Assembly (NCBI GenBank): GCA_021797525.1 | Contig: JAJZZQ010000067.1 | Coordinates: 1 to 6,393, forward strand | Origin: Thermoplasmata archaeon | GTDB taxonomy: Archaea > Thermoplasmatota > Thermoplasmata > Thermoplasmatales > Thermoplasmataceae | DNA: 6,393 bases | Direction of reading: 5' to 3' | In this document: piece after piece, positions 1 through 5,656 of the stretch | Layout of the letters: each line of letters starts with the position of its first letter | How positions within the stretch are numbered: position 1 is the stretch's first letter | Program-made: the position numbers and the translations under genes | Notes under the pieces: generated by a model | What the model was told of the DNA's origin: nothing | Database searches by the model: none | The model's input: the letters and a program-made list of their open reading frames with translations, nothing else

Positions 1-1216
1 CATTGGCTACCCTCTCTTGATATGCTTTCTCAAAGGATTCCCATACCTTTTCTGCTATCTTGTCGGGTTCTGAAGTTATGATCTTGCTGATTTCATCTTC
101 ATTCTGATTTCCGAAGTATTTGAGCATACCTTTGACCACTTCCCTATCTATCTCTTCCTTACTTATCTCATAACTTACTGTCCCCAGAAATTTAGTTGAT
201 TTCTCGTATGCCTCTCTTATTTCCTCTGTGTGTGCCGACATATCCTCGTAGACCGATTCCATATCGCCATTGTGTCCTGTTATAAACTGTCTCCAAGAGT
301 GTGTTATCAGCCCCTTGCTCTCTGCCAAGGCGAGTTGTGTCACGAAATACCGCCTCAGAACGTATGGTCGCCAACTGAAACCACTTTTCATTATGGCATC
401 CTTGATGAACCTGCTCACATAATCCGTTGCAAGAAACGACCTATCACTGGTCTGGGCTGGAACAATTAACGGGCTGTCGGATTTCAAATCCTTCCTCTGC
501 TCCAGATATTCCTTGAGGTATATGCATCCCTCTTTTGAGAGAAATGTATAGTATTCACGGTTGTTCTTACTCAGCGATGTCCTTACTCTTATCCTCAGAG
601 GCATCTTTGTAATCTTAACTTTACCACTTTCAATATTGAGGTCGAGTAAATCTGAAATCCTCAACCCATCTGTTCCGTCAAAATTCCCAATGACTTCTGG
701 TCTAACCCCTGAAAATGCCATTAGACTAATCATCAGTCCTGTTTTTGTTCTTGCCTGTCTAAGAATAGTAGCCAACTCTTCATTTGTCGGAACGTGTTCA
801 TTATCCTTTACAGGACGCACGTTTTTATTTCCGATCTTCAATTTGACCTTTCCAGCAACACGGTTGAATTCCAGAAAACTAACTACTGACTGCATTAATA
901 CTGCAATTCCCGATCCAGACTTACCTTCCTGTTCCTTCTTCCTCACGAAGTCTATGTATGTGTCAGCATATTGATTGGGATTGGAGCTTGCCATCTCAAT
1001 GAGTCTTTCAGGAGCATCCTTCATGATCTTTAACCATTTATCCCTGTCTGTTGTAAAGAGACTACCTTCGATTCCATTTACATATTCCAGGAATAAACCG
1101 AGATTCGCAATGTAGTAATTGGCTGTAAGTGGACTACCTGCCCTCGTGTTCTCGTAAAATCTTTTGATAAGTTGATTCTCTCTAAACACTTTCCACCTTG
1201 AAATTTGCCTTCCCAT
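1..1216 (-). CDS. Archaeal tyrosine recombinase (integrase), C-terminus cut by the window edge
   Basis: Site-specific DNA recombinase that would cut and rejoin DNA through a tyrosine-phosphate intermediate, probably to integrate or excise an element. The frame is open for 405 codons from the ATG at 1216 and leaves the window. Residues 1-125 form a helical SAM-like core-binding domain, followed by the catalytic domain. Box I is FSGVRPEVIG with R172. Box II is WRPYVLRRYF, with R288 in a YxxR version of the usual HxxR. Then come GHNGDMESVY with H315 and the nucleophile Y323, and the tail EEIREAYEKS, the usual ending of this archaeal family. About 80 further residues follow the tyrosine and are charged and helical. 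All visible catalytic residues are present, so the gene looks intact up to the edge. No Shine-Dalgarno precedes the ATG. Family assignment is firm; the target site is unknown. Confidence 0.9.
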   Translation of the reverse strand, partial: MGRQISRWKVFRENQLIKRFYENTRAGSPLTANYYIANLGLFLEYVNGIEGSLFTTDRDKWLKIMKDAPERLIEMASSNPNQYADTYIDFVRKKEQEGKSGSGIAVLMQSVVSFLEFNRVAGKVKLKIGNKNVRPVKDNEHVPTNEELATILRQARTKTGLMISLMAFSGVRPEVIGNFDGTDGLRISDLLDLNIESGKVKITKMPLRIRVRTSLSKNNREYYTFLSKEGCIYLKEYLEQRKDLKSDSPLIVPAQTSDRSFLATDYVSRFIKDAIMKSGFSWRPYVLRRYFVTQLALAESKGLITHSWRQFITGHNGDMESVYEDMSAHTEEIREAYEKSTKFLGTVSYEISKEEIDREVVKGMLKYFGNQNEDEISKIITSEPDKIAEKVWESFEKAYQERVAN

Positions 1217-1234
1217 GACCAAATAATGGGTGAG

Positions 1235-1243
1235 AATATTTAA
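1235..1243 (-). promoter_or_regulatory. Candidate TATA box for the integrase gene
   Basis: The minus strand reads TTAAATATT at -27 to -19 from the integrase ATG at 1216. This roughly fits an archaeal TATA box driving a leaderless or very short-leader mRNA. A second AT-rich stretch (TATTAATAAA) lies about 10 nt farther upstream, so the exact box is uncertain. Confidence 0.35.
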
Positions 1244-1282
1244 GGTTTATTAATAGGATAAGTTTCTATCCAATTTATGTTT

Positions 1283-1298
1283 TAAGTGAACACACTTA
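1283..1298. repeat. Perfect 6-bp inverted repeat at the stop of the membrane-protein gene
   Basis: TAAGTG, loop AACA, CACTTA form a perfect hairpin that overlaps the stop codon of the minus-strand gene ending at 1296. On the minus strand it is followed by an A-rich rather than a U-rich stretch, so it is a poor classical terminator. On the plus strand TTATTCTTCT follows. It could instead be a protein-binding dyad upstream of the integrase. Confidence 0.3.
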
Positions 1299-1739
1299 TT
1301 CTTCTGTATCTACCTCCCAGGGTGAATAAAGCAGCCCTTGAATCATGTTCATAAGATACCCTACTATTATGCCTACTAAAAATAACAAGGCGTCTCCAGA
1401 AACCTTTCCGAAGTAGGTTAAAACCGCCATGGCTATTATGACAAGACCTAGGAATATTAGTAATGACACAGTAAGTTTTCTGTTATGGAACCCTGCTTTC
1501 TCGTCCCTCTTTATTGTATTTTCTAGTTTAGATTTTTGAAGATCGACATATTGTTGACCTAATGGAAGGATTGCAGACACTAATTTTGAAAGTTGGTCTA
1601 AGCCCGCTTGTTGGGACTGCATTTCTTTTTTAAATTGAGTATCTTGGTCATCTTTATGATATAATTGGCTATCCTCCTCGCCTTCATCAGAGCCGTGTTG
1701 TGAATTTTCTTTATTGTTCATTTCTCCTCTATTAGCCAT
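1296..1739 (-). CDS. Hypothetical membrane protein with coiled helix and two transmembrane segments
   Basis: Unrecognised 147-residue protein. The first ~35 residues are very polar and acidic and probably disordered. Residues about 36-85 form a charged amphipathic helix (QSQQAGLDQLSKLV onward). Two hydrophobic segments at about 89-110 and 116-136 make a helical hairpin with short tails. This order, coiled helix then two membrane helices, resembles DUF2335-type predicted membrane proteins, but I cannot confirm that family. The ATG at 1739 gives the longest form. The TATA-like TATATA at 1751-1756 would place the transcription start just upstream of the second in-frame ATG (1721, residue 7), so MNNKENS may be the true start. 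DNA is AT-rich compared with the recombinase genes. It lies divergent to the integrase remnant at 1746-2252. Confidence 0.7.
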   Translation of the reverse strand: MANRGEMNNKENSQHGSDEGEEDSQLYHKDDQDTQFKKEMQSQQAGLDQLSKLVSAILPLGQQYVDLQKSKLENTIKRDEKAGFHNRKLTVSLLIFLGLVIIAMAVLTYFGKVSGDALLFLVGIIVGYLMNMIQGLLYSPWEVDTEE

Positions 1740-1750
1740 ACTTAGATGCT

Positions 1751-1756
1751 ATATAT
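1751..1756 (-). promoter_or_regulatory. Candidate TATA box for the two-TM membrane protein
   Basis: Minus strand TATATA within ACAAATATATAGC. It is only 12-17 nt from the ATG at 1739, too close for a leaderless start there, but 30-35 nt from the second ATG at 1721. It therefore favours the shorter reading of that gene. Confidence 0.4.
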
Positions 1757-1773
1757 TTGTCGCTTCATTTTGT

Positions 1774-1788
1774 TCCGCACCGAGCGGA
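1774..1788. repeat. GC-rich dyad TCCGC / GCGGA at the broken end of the integrase remnant
   Basis: TCCGC, loop ACCGA, GCGGA is a perfect 5-bp stem that stands out as GC-rich in AT-rich DNA. It lies just where recognisable integrase homology begins on the plus strand, and upstream of the promoter of the minus-strand membrane protein. It could be an operator or a recombination scar. Confidence 0.3.
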
Positions 1789-2233
1789 GTTCAGGGTACT
1801 TAGTAACTAACAAAGGCTCAAAAAATGTGGCTGAACTTGTTAATGCGCTCAGAGAATTCGAAAATTCCAAACTAATTACTGACGATAAGATCTAAAAATA
1901 TCCCTTGAACTGCAACAGGGGCAATAAAAGGCCTCAGTATGTTTACATGCCAACAGAACTGGGAATGAAACTTCATAGGTTCTATATTCACAATGATACT
2001 GTCTCAGCCAATCTAAGGAAGTATGGGATTGCTCCTAAATATCTTAGAAAGTGGTTTTACAATTTCCTGATTATCAATAACGTTCCAGAATCTGTAGCTG
2101 ATTTCATTGAGGGCAGAGCACCGGAATCTGTTGGGTCCATGCATTACCTTTCCAGGGTAAAACAAGCCGATTACTGGTATGAAAAAACAGCCCTGCCTAG
2201 GTTGCAGGATTTCTTTGATGCCCAATTAAAGAG

Positions 2234-3022
2234 TTACTTCTTGCCTAAATAATTGCAGGTCCCCTCTAATTTAGCTCCTGAGGTGGCATATTTATTGATT
2301 TGTCCTCTTAATTTATTTAGAGAATCTACGATGGTACTTTGAATCTTTGCGATTTCATCAGCCTTGTTATTAAGACCTTCATCCGATATTACGTCTTGAA
2401 TAGCAGCATTAAAGCCCGGAATGTTCTTCATGGTATCATAGAGCGCCTGCCACTCACTTTGTTGATAGAATAATAGCCGCATTAATGCAACTGTAACCAT
2501 ATTTCCTAAATCGTTTGGGCCATTAGATGGAGCATTAAATTTTGAAATTAATGTATCATATAGTTCATTGATTAACTCCCACCTTTTTCTGACGTAAGTA
2601 GGCATGTATGTTGTCAAGATTCCCCTAGTGAGTTTCACCTCCTCATTCAAATTGTTATAATGATTTTTAAGGTCGCTAAAAAGACCGTTATCAAACCACT
2701 CGTCATTGTTTTTCCCTGAGTCCTTAAAAGATGTGTAAACTGGTTCAAAACCAACGAAATCGAACTTTCTGTTTGCGTATTTATTGACCATATCAGGTGT
2801 TATTTTCTCAAAACTTTGGTCCTGCCTAATAGCTATTTCTTGATACAAAAAATAATTTATCTGTCTAATCAGAGGCTTCAATGCGTGAATGGTGAGCTCC
2901 CGCTTATGTGTCTCTCTCAGATCCCTGGATCTCTTCACTTTGTCATTAATCAAAGGGGCCAGATAAACTCCGACCGCAGAAGCTGAAGAAACCACAACTG
3001 CAAAGCAGGTATAAAAATCCAT
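2234..3022 (-). CDS. Hypothetical membrane-anchored helical protein
   Basis: Unrecognised 262-residue protein. A single hydrophobic segment at residues about 5-24 (CFAVVVSSASAVGVYLAPLI) is followed by the positive stretch DKVKRSRDLRETHKR, which predicts an N-terminal anchor with a cytoplasmic body (positive-inside rule). The rest is mostly helical and includes LFSDLKNHYNNLNEEVKL (114-131), a long helix around 143-165 and a C-terminal coiled region (219-246). There are two cysteines (C6, C256) and no catalytic motif I can recognise. Base composition is strongly AT-rich (28% GC in the line starting at 2521). The ATG at 3022 is the only good start. TATTTATA lies too close (about 5-12 nt upstream) to be its TATA box, while TTTAATTAT at -25 to -17 fits somewhat better. 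It is divergent from the serine recombinase. Confidence 0.7.
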   Translation of the reverse strand: MDFYTCFAVVVSSASAVGVYLAPLINDKVKRSRDLRETHKRELTIHALKPLIRQINYFLYQEIAIRQDQSFEKITPDMVNKYANRKFDFVGFEPVYTSFKDSGKNNDEWFDNGLFSDLKNHYNNLNEEVKLTRGILTTYMPTYVRKRWELINELYDTLISKFNAPSNGPNDLGNMVTVALMRLLFYQQSEWQALYDTMKNIPGFNAAIQDVISDEGLNNKADEIAKIQSTIVDSLNKLRGQINKYATSGAKLEGTCNYLGKK

Positions 3023-3097
3023 GGCTATAAATACAGTGATAATTAAAGAGTTTGCATTAATTGAACTATCTCAGAAACCTAACCATCTCCTTTACCC

Positions 3098-3105
3098 TTA
3101 TTTAA
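3098..3105 (+). promoter_or_regulatory. TATA box of the serine recombinase
   Basis: TTATTTAA sits at -30 to -23 from the ATG at 3128, the textbook archaeal TATA position if transcription starts at the start codon. No Shine-Dalgarno is visible between the box and the ATG, supporting a leaderless mRNA. Confidence 0.6.
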
Positions 3106-3127
3106 CCCTTCAATATCTTAATGAAAT

Positions 3128-3772
3128 ATGAGCAATGATTTATCAAGACATGTTGTAGGCTATGCCAGGGTATCAACAAGAGACCAGGACCTCACATCCC
3201 AGATTGAGAGGATCCAGCGATACATTTCAGATTATGGCCTTATTCCTGCAATTGAAGGCGCAATATTCCAGGAGAAGATGTCCGGTGCATCTAACACCAG
3301 ATCGGAAAGGGCAAAGATACTCAAGCTGGCGGAACAGGGAAAGGTTGACCTGGTTATCTGCACTAAGCTTGACAGATGGGGCCGATCTCTTAAGGATCTC
3401 ATTGAAACGCTTAATTTCCTGGAATCAAAGAATGTTAACATGATATTCCTGGACCAGAACATCGATCTGAGGACACCAATGGGAAGGATGCTTTTCCAGA
3501 TCCTGGGTGCAGTAGCAGAGTTCGAAAGAAATCTCATTGTTGAAAGGACTCAGGAAGGGAGAATGAGGGCAATGCTTCATGGAACCAGGTCAGGAAAACC
3601 CATGCATGGACCCCTGAAGGAACTTCCAGAGAAGGCCATAATTCAGAGATATAAGGAAGGTGCATCAATCAAGTTCCTTGCAGCAGAATACAAGGTATCA
3701 CCGAATACCATAAGGAAAAGGTTGTCAATGGCCAATGTGAGAATAAGGAGCTGGAAAGCTCCTCAATATTAA
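3128..3772 (+). CDS. Small serine recombinase (resolvase/invertase family)
   Basis: Site-specific recombinase that would attach to DNA through a serine and resolve or invert DNA between two sites. At 214 residues it is close to the usual length of Tn3/Gin-type small serine recombinases (about 180-210). The catalytic domain, residues 8-145, has GYARVSTRDQ with nucleophile S16, EKMSGASNTR, the LDRWGRS motif with D82, R83 and R86, and GRMLFQILGAVAEFERNLIVERTQEGR leading into the dimer helix E. Residues about 166-205 form a C-terminal helix-turn-helix (IKFLAAEYKVSPNTIRKRL). All key residues are present, so it looks functional. It has no partner transposase such as TnpB here and no DDE transposase, so it is not a complete IS607 element. 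The HTH lies at the C-terminus, also unlike IS607. DNA is richer in GC than the flanking genes. Its stop overlaps the convergent gene at 3769 by 4 bp. Confidence 0.95.
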   Translation: MSNDLSRHVVGYARVSTRDQDLTSQIERIQRYISDYGLIPAIEGAIFQEKMSGASNTRSERAKILKLAEQGKVDLVICTKLDRWGRSLKDLIETLNFLESKNVNMIFLDQNIDLRTPMGRMLFQILGAVAEFERNLIVERTQEGRMRAMLHGTRSGKPMHGPLKELPEKAIIQRYKEGASIKFLAAEYKVSPNTIRKRLSMANVRIRSWKAPQY

Positions 3773-3969
3773 TGCTCTATTCCTTCCCTTCTTGCGATGA
3801 TTATAAAGAAAGCGACCATTATCAGCATCAGGATAAATGAGAGGACGGATTCAATAATGAATGTGAAAGAAAAAAACAATGCAATCAAGAGTCCAATAAT
3901 TATGAGAAGGGCCATCTTTGGAATGTATGTATCCCCCCACAAATGTATCCATTTTCTCTGCTTGGCCAT
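3769..3969 (-). CDS. Small two-helix membrane protein
   Basis: Unrecognised 66-residue protein. A polar start with a basic patch (MAKQRKWIHLWGDTYIPK) is followed by two closely spaced hydrophobic helices at about 19-38 and 41-58, with E40 at the turn, and a short charged tail (ARREGIEH). It is predicted to be an integral membrane hairpin with both ends on the same side. The ATG at 3969 is supported by a well-placed TATA box at 3990-3998 and the absence of a Shine-Dalgarno. It faces the serine recombinase tail to tail, with stop codons overlapping by 4 bp. Function unknown; small proteins of this sort are common in archaeal plasmids and viruses, which fits the setting but proves nothing. Confidence 0.65.
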   Translation of the reverse strand: MAKQRKWIHLWGDTYIPKMALLIIIGLLIALFFSFTFIIESVLSFILMLIMVAFFIIIARREGIEH

Positions 3970-3989
3970 ATTGAAGACAGAATAATGCG

Positions 3990-3998
3990 TTATTTATG
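3990..3998 (-). promoter_or_regulatory. TATA box of the small membrane protein
   Basis: Minus strand CATAAATAA at -29 to -21 from the ATG at 3969, the expected place for a leaderless archaeal transcript. Confidence 0.55.
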
Positions 3999-4049
3999 AC
4001 TTTTTATTATGTTTACAAAATGAGTTAATTAGCACATTCTAAACTAAAT

Positions 4050-4079
4050 AAGGAAATCAACTGTAAAAACTGTTTCCTT
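4050..4079. terminator. Inverted repeat downstream of the small basic gene, possible terminator
   Basis: AAGGAAA (4050-4056) and TTTCCTT (4073-4079) form a 7-bp stem with a 16-nt loop. It lies about 54 nt beyond the stop of the minus-strand gene ending at 4133. It could end that transcript or act as a binding dyad. The loop itself contains a T5 run on the minus strand. Evidence is weak because archaeal termination does not need a hairpin. Confidence 0.25.
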
Positions 4080-4132
4080 GCGTTTTAAATTTATGTAACA
4101 TGTCAGGGAGTATAGGAATCGGGAGAAAATGT

Positions 4133-4333
4133 TTAATTTTGGAGTTTTCTTTCGGTTTTTTCTTCAGACTGCTTTCGGCCACCGAATCGCTTGAGGTTCC
4201 TGAGTGAATTCGGGTTCATCCTCCTCCTGGGCCTGTCCTTTACATGTTTCAGTTTTGCGAGATTTTTTTTCATGCATCTTCCATTTTCCTTTCCAGGTTC
4301 CTTAAATTCGATTGGACCCACAATTATGGCCAC
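4133..4333 (-). CDS. Small, strongly basic protein, possibly nucleic-acid binding
   Basis: Unrecognised protein of 66 residues from a GTG at 4333, or 46 from the ATG at 4273. From residue 22 on it is dominated by lysine and arginine, including DRPRRRMNPNSLRNLKRFGGRK. A motif of the NPNSLxNLK...GRK kind occurs in small phage- and plasmid-borne proteins, and I use it only as a hint of a mobile-element origin. No hydrophobic segment. The GTG start is favoured because the palindromic TATA at 4353-4360 lies at -27 to -20 from it. The ATG start instead has a purine-rich stretch, GGAAG, just upstream. The gene is divergent from the zinc-ribbon gene at 4381. Confidence 0.5.
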   Translation of the reverse strand: MAIIVGPIEFKEPGKENGRCMKKNLAKLKHVKDRPRRRMNPNSLRNLKRFGGRKQSEEKTERKLQN

Positions 4334-4352
4334 AATTCACAACAGCACGAGG

Positions 4353-4360
4353 GTTATAAC
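4353..4360. promoter_or_regulatory. Palindromic TATA box shared by two divergent genes
   Basis: GTTATAAC is a perfect 8-bp palindrome. Its TTATAA core is at -27 to -22 from the ATG at 4381 (plus) and at -26 to -21 from the GTG at 4333 (minus). The same box is thus correctly placed for leaderless transcription in both directions, and no other TATA-like sequence is as well placed for either gene. Confidence 0.5.
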
Positions 4361-4380
4361 GTGTACACACATCTGACAAT

Positions 4381-4626
4381 ATGCAGCCCGGACTTCAACT
4401 CAAAGTCGGGAAACGAAGACAGCAGGGACGAGGGTGCACCGGAAAGACATACCAGGTATGTCCGAACTGTGAAGAATATTATCTGAGGGGCATGTATGTT
4501 CTCGACAGGAATAGACCAAGGAGCAAATGGATCAAGATAGGGCTATATTGCGAGGGTTGCGGGATGTCATGGACATACCGGCGAAAAGAACATTGTGTCA
4601 AGGAGGGCCTTGATTACGACATATAA
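4381..4626 (+). CDS. Small zinc-ribbon protein
   Basis: Unrecognised 81-residue protein with two CxxC knuckles, CPNC (C27, C30) and CEGC (C57, C60), 26 residues apart and joined by a basic, aromatic segment (YYLRGMYVLDRNRPRSKW). This pattern predicts one zinc ribbon binding a single Zn ion. C19 and C72 lie outside the ribbon. The N-terminal stretch LKVGKRRQQGRGCTGK is basic, so nucleic-acid binding is plausible. The ATG at 4381 is supported by TTATAA at -27 to -22. It is divergent from the small basic gene, and no gene is clearly linked downstream. It could be a transcription factor or a structural zinc protein of a virus or plasmid; the sequence does not decide. Confidence 0.65.
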   Translation: MQPGLQLKVGKRRQQGRGCTGKTYQVCPNCEEYYLRGMYVLDRNRPRSKWIKIGLYCEGCGMSWTYRRKEHCVKEGLDYDI

Positions 4627-4634
4627 CCGTCAAA

Positions 4635-4748
4635 CGCCGAATCAATGGCGGGACGGCATTTATGTGGAACCACTTTGATAATCGATACTCGATCTCGCAT
4701 GCCATCGAACGTGAGATCTCAGCTGAATTGGCAGGAAAAGATTCGGCG
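4635..4748. repeat. Nested inverted repeats after the zinc-ribbon gene
   Basis: The outer arms are CGCCGAATC (4635-4643) and its exact complement GATTCGGCG (4740-4748). Inside are GTGG/CCAC (4664-4667, 4670-4673), ATCGA/TCGAT (4681-4685, 4689-4693), and GATCTC/GAGATC (4691-4696, 4713-4718). The stretch could fold as a long RNA hairpin, or be a small mobile-repeat remnant. It coincides with a doubtful short ORF, so a coding explanation is not excluded. Confidence 0.35.
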
Positions 4749-4817
4749 ATTGACCATATTGTTAATAGGGCAGTTTTTCCCTTCTCTGCTGCCATAATTG
4801 AAGTAAGGCTGCCCTGA
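4662..4817 (+). CDS. Doubtful 51-residue ORF, possibly a gene remnant
   Basis: From the ATG at 4662 to the TGA at 4815-4817 the frame gives a soluble, protein-like sequence beginning MWNHFDNRYSISHAIEREI and including AELAGKDSAIDHIVNRA. The frame is open farther upstream, to a TGA at 4611-4613, without an alternative ATG. No TATA box or Shine-Dalgarno is seen. The last 19 codons lie opposite the end of the PaREP1-like gene, where the residues are probably only a shadow. I do not recognise it. It may be the surviving part of a gene cut by arrival of the AT-rich operon to its right, or chance coding in a structured region. Confidence 0.25.
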   Translation: MWNHFDNRYSISHAIEREISAELAGKDSAIDHIVNRAVFPFSAAIIEVRLP

Positions 4818-5157
4818 TCAATTCTGCGTTACCTGAATGTATTTTAAAATCGTCATTGCTCATCCACGCATGATAGAAATTTGAGTGCAATTTTTCAATT
4901 GAATTTGTTATTTGTGCATACTGTGGATACTCATCACTGATAATCTCATCTATAAAGCGAACTGTAGCTTTGTGATCACTCAGTTTTTTCTCGTACATTA
5001 TGGCAATACCGACAGCTATATTTGAGATTGCCCCCCATAAGAGTTCGCTTGCCTTTGTAAACTCCTTTTTTGAGATTGCAATCTGATAATTATTGTACAA
5101 GACATCCTGGAGTTCTAACATTCTTTCCATTTCCCGTATAACGTCCTGGAAATTCAT
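4762..5157 (-). CDS. PaREP1-like HEPN-fold protein
   Basis: 131-residue helical protein matching the PaREP1 pattern known from archaea: an N-terminal helix pair, then KASELLWGAISNIAVGIA (35-52), a conserved histidine after the second helix (SDH, H62), and the LHSNFYHAW signature (90-98). PaREP1 proteins are placed in the HEPN superfamily, many members of which are RNases or partners in toxin-antitoxin and defence systems. The RNase-type Rx4-6H motif is not evident here, so ribonuclease activity is not supported by the sequence. Translation is tightly coupled: its ATG overlaps the stop of the upstream gene (ATGA), and a Shine-Dalgarno GGAG lies 8 nt upstream, as expected for an internal operon gene. 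DNA is AT-rich (33% GC in the line starting at 5041). Family call moderately sure; role inferred only. Confidence 0.65.
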   Translation of the reverse strand: MNFQDVIREMERMLELQDVLYNNYQIAISKKEFTKASELLWGAISNIAVGIAIMYEKKLSDHKATVRFIDEIISDEYPQYAQITNSIEKLHSNFYHAWMSNDDFKIHSGNAELIRAALLQLWQQRREKLPY

Positions 5158-5540
5158 GCAGATTTCTCCACTTTGCTATATATGCTCTCCAATTTATTCT
5201 TCTCGTCTATATAACTCTCTAATATCACAACTACCCTAACGCCTACGTTTACTATACCATATTCTCTGAAGTTTAATTCCCAATCTTTTTCCCTCAGGAA
5301 TATACGATCATATAAGTACCCTGCTTGCAAGATAAATTCAGCATCAACAGGCAATTGAGGCAGTTTGGCTGGTTCGGGCAAACCTGTTATTTCTAATATT
5401 TTCCCTTTTATATGGGTTCCCGACTTCATTTTATAAGGATCCGACAGAAGAGATGAACTTACTAAAAAGTATCTTGTGCTTGCTCCTTCGGGGACTTCCG
5501 CTGTCTCAGTCCAAAGGCTACTACTTATCTTCAGGCTCAT
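5154..5540 (-). CDS. Hypothetical beta-rich protein, partner of the PaREP1-like gene
   Basis: Unrecognised 128-residue soluble protein. Alternating hydrophobic patterns suggest mostly beta structure: TRYFLVSSSLL (22-32), GTHIKGKILEITG (41-53), DAEFILQAGYLYDRIFL (66-82) and GIVNVGVRVVVILESYI (95-111), followed by a lysine-rich helix. No cysteine or metal motif and no membrane segment. It ends by overlapping the PaREP1-like gene by 4 bp, so the two proteins are made together and may interact. The ATG at 5540 lies 2 nt after the stop of a possible 37-residue ORF. An AT-rich stretch at 5564-5574 could be an internal promoter at about -34 to -24. Being first of a coupled pair it could be the antitoxin-like partner, but nothing in the protein itself shows this. 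Confidence 0.65.
   Translation of the reverse strand: MSLKISSSLWTETAEVPEGASTRYFLVSSSLLSDPYKMKSGTHIKGKILEITGLPEPAKLPQLPVDAEFILQAGYLYDRIFLREKDWELNFREYGIVNVGVRVVVILESYIDEKNKLESIYSKVEKSA
5166..5169 (-). promoter_or_regulatory. Shine-Dalgarno of the PaREP1-like gene
   Basis: GGAG on the minus strand, 8 nt before the ATG at 5157 and inside the end of the preceding gene. It fixes that start. It also contrasts with the seemingly leaderless first genes of other transcripts in the window. Confidence 0.55.
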
Positions 5541-5542
5541 GG

Positions 5543-5656
5543 CTAGTTGATATAGTCCTCATTCAAAAATATTGTCAATAAGTAGGAAATAGATGACTTT
5601 TTGTTCGTATATTCTCTGACGCTCTTTATCCGGTATTTTTCATCTCCCTGATTCAT
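5543..5656 (-). CDS. Possible 37-residue leader ORF of the PaREP1 operon
   Basis: The ATG at 5656 opens a frame of 37 codons ending in TAG at 5543-5545, only 2 nt before the ATG of the next gene. The peptide has a charged first half (MNQGDEKYRIKSVREY) and a hydrophobic second half (SYLLTIFL), so it looks protein-like and might touch a membrane or pack on a partner. An in-frame TGA at 5663-5665 prevents a longer version. GGAG lies 10 nt upstream of the ATG. The TATA-like TTTAAATA at 5673-5680 is at -24 to -17, slightly too near, so transcription might begin inside the ORF. It may be a coupled small protein, a regulatory leader peptide, or a chance ORF. Confidence 0.4.
   Translation of the reverse strand: MNQGDEKYRIKSVREYTNKKSSISYLLTIFLNEDYIN

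Larger units (their letters stand above)
1746..2252 (+). pseudogene. SSV-type archaeal integrase, C-terminal remnant with in-frame stop
   Basis: Remnant of a Fusellovirus (SSV)-like tyrosine recombinase, the archaeal phage integrase type of Pfam Phage_integr_3. One frame runs from an ATG at 1746, is broken by TAA at 1893-1895, and continues to TAA at 2250-2252. Before the stop, SKNVAELVNALREFENSKLI resembles the region around box I. After it, from a possible TTG at 1905 (115 residues), come NRGNKRPQYVYMP, then KYLRKWFYN (K46, R49), VADFIEGRAPESVG (R71) and the active-site HY at H80-Y81, then the typical VKQADYWYE. The N-terminal domain and a convincing box I arginine are missing, so it should not be active alone. 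It may be the int(C) half left when such an element integrates through its own int gene. The 3' end overlaps the convergent gene at 2234 by 19 bp. Confidence 0.8.

Noticed and set aside
192..469. Short ORFs on both strands
   Set aside because: Alternative frames of the integrase catalytic domain around R288-Y323.
561..974. Plus-strand 137-residue ORF
   Set aside because: It lies opposite the middle of the tyrosine recombinase, whose catalytic motifs are clear on the minus strand; no promoter or family resemblance.
2013..2225. Minus-strand 70-residue ORF
   Set aside because: Antisense to the SSV-type integrase remnant, which carries the recognisable motifs.
3162..3537. Overlapping ORFs on both strands inside the serine recombinase
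   Set aside because: Shadows of an intact gene with complete catalytic motifs.
3128..3772. IS607-type element
   Set aside because: The helix-turn-helix is C-terminal rather than N-terminal and no TnpB gene lies nearby.
3797..3985. Plus-strand 62-residue ORF
   Set aside because: Antisense to the two-helix membrane peptide, which has the better TATA box and a coherent two-helix pattern.
4191..4486. Plus-strand 61- and 80-residue ORFs
   Set aside because: They cross the shared promoter region and overlap the zinc-ribbon gene out of frame; the CxxC pairs are in the other frame.
4598..4795. Minus-strand 65-residue ORF
   Set aside because: Overlaps the PaREP1-like gene out of frame and the end of the zinc-ribbon gene; no promoter, and it runs through the inverted-repeat region.
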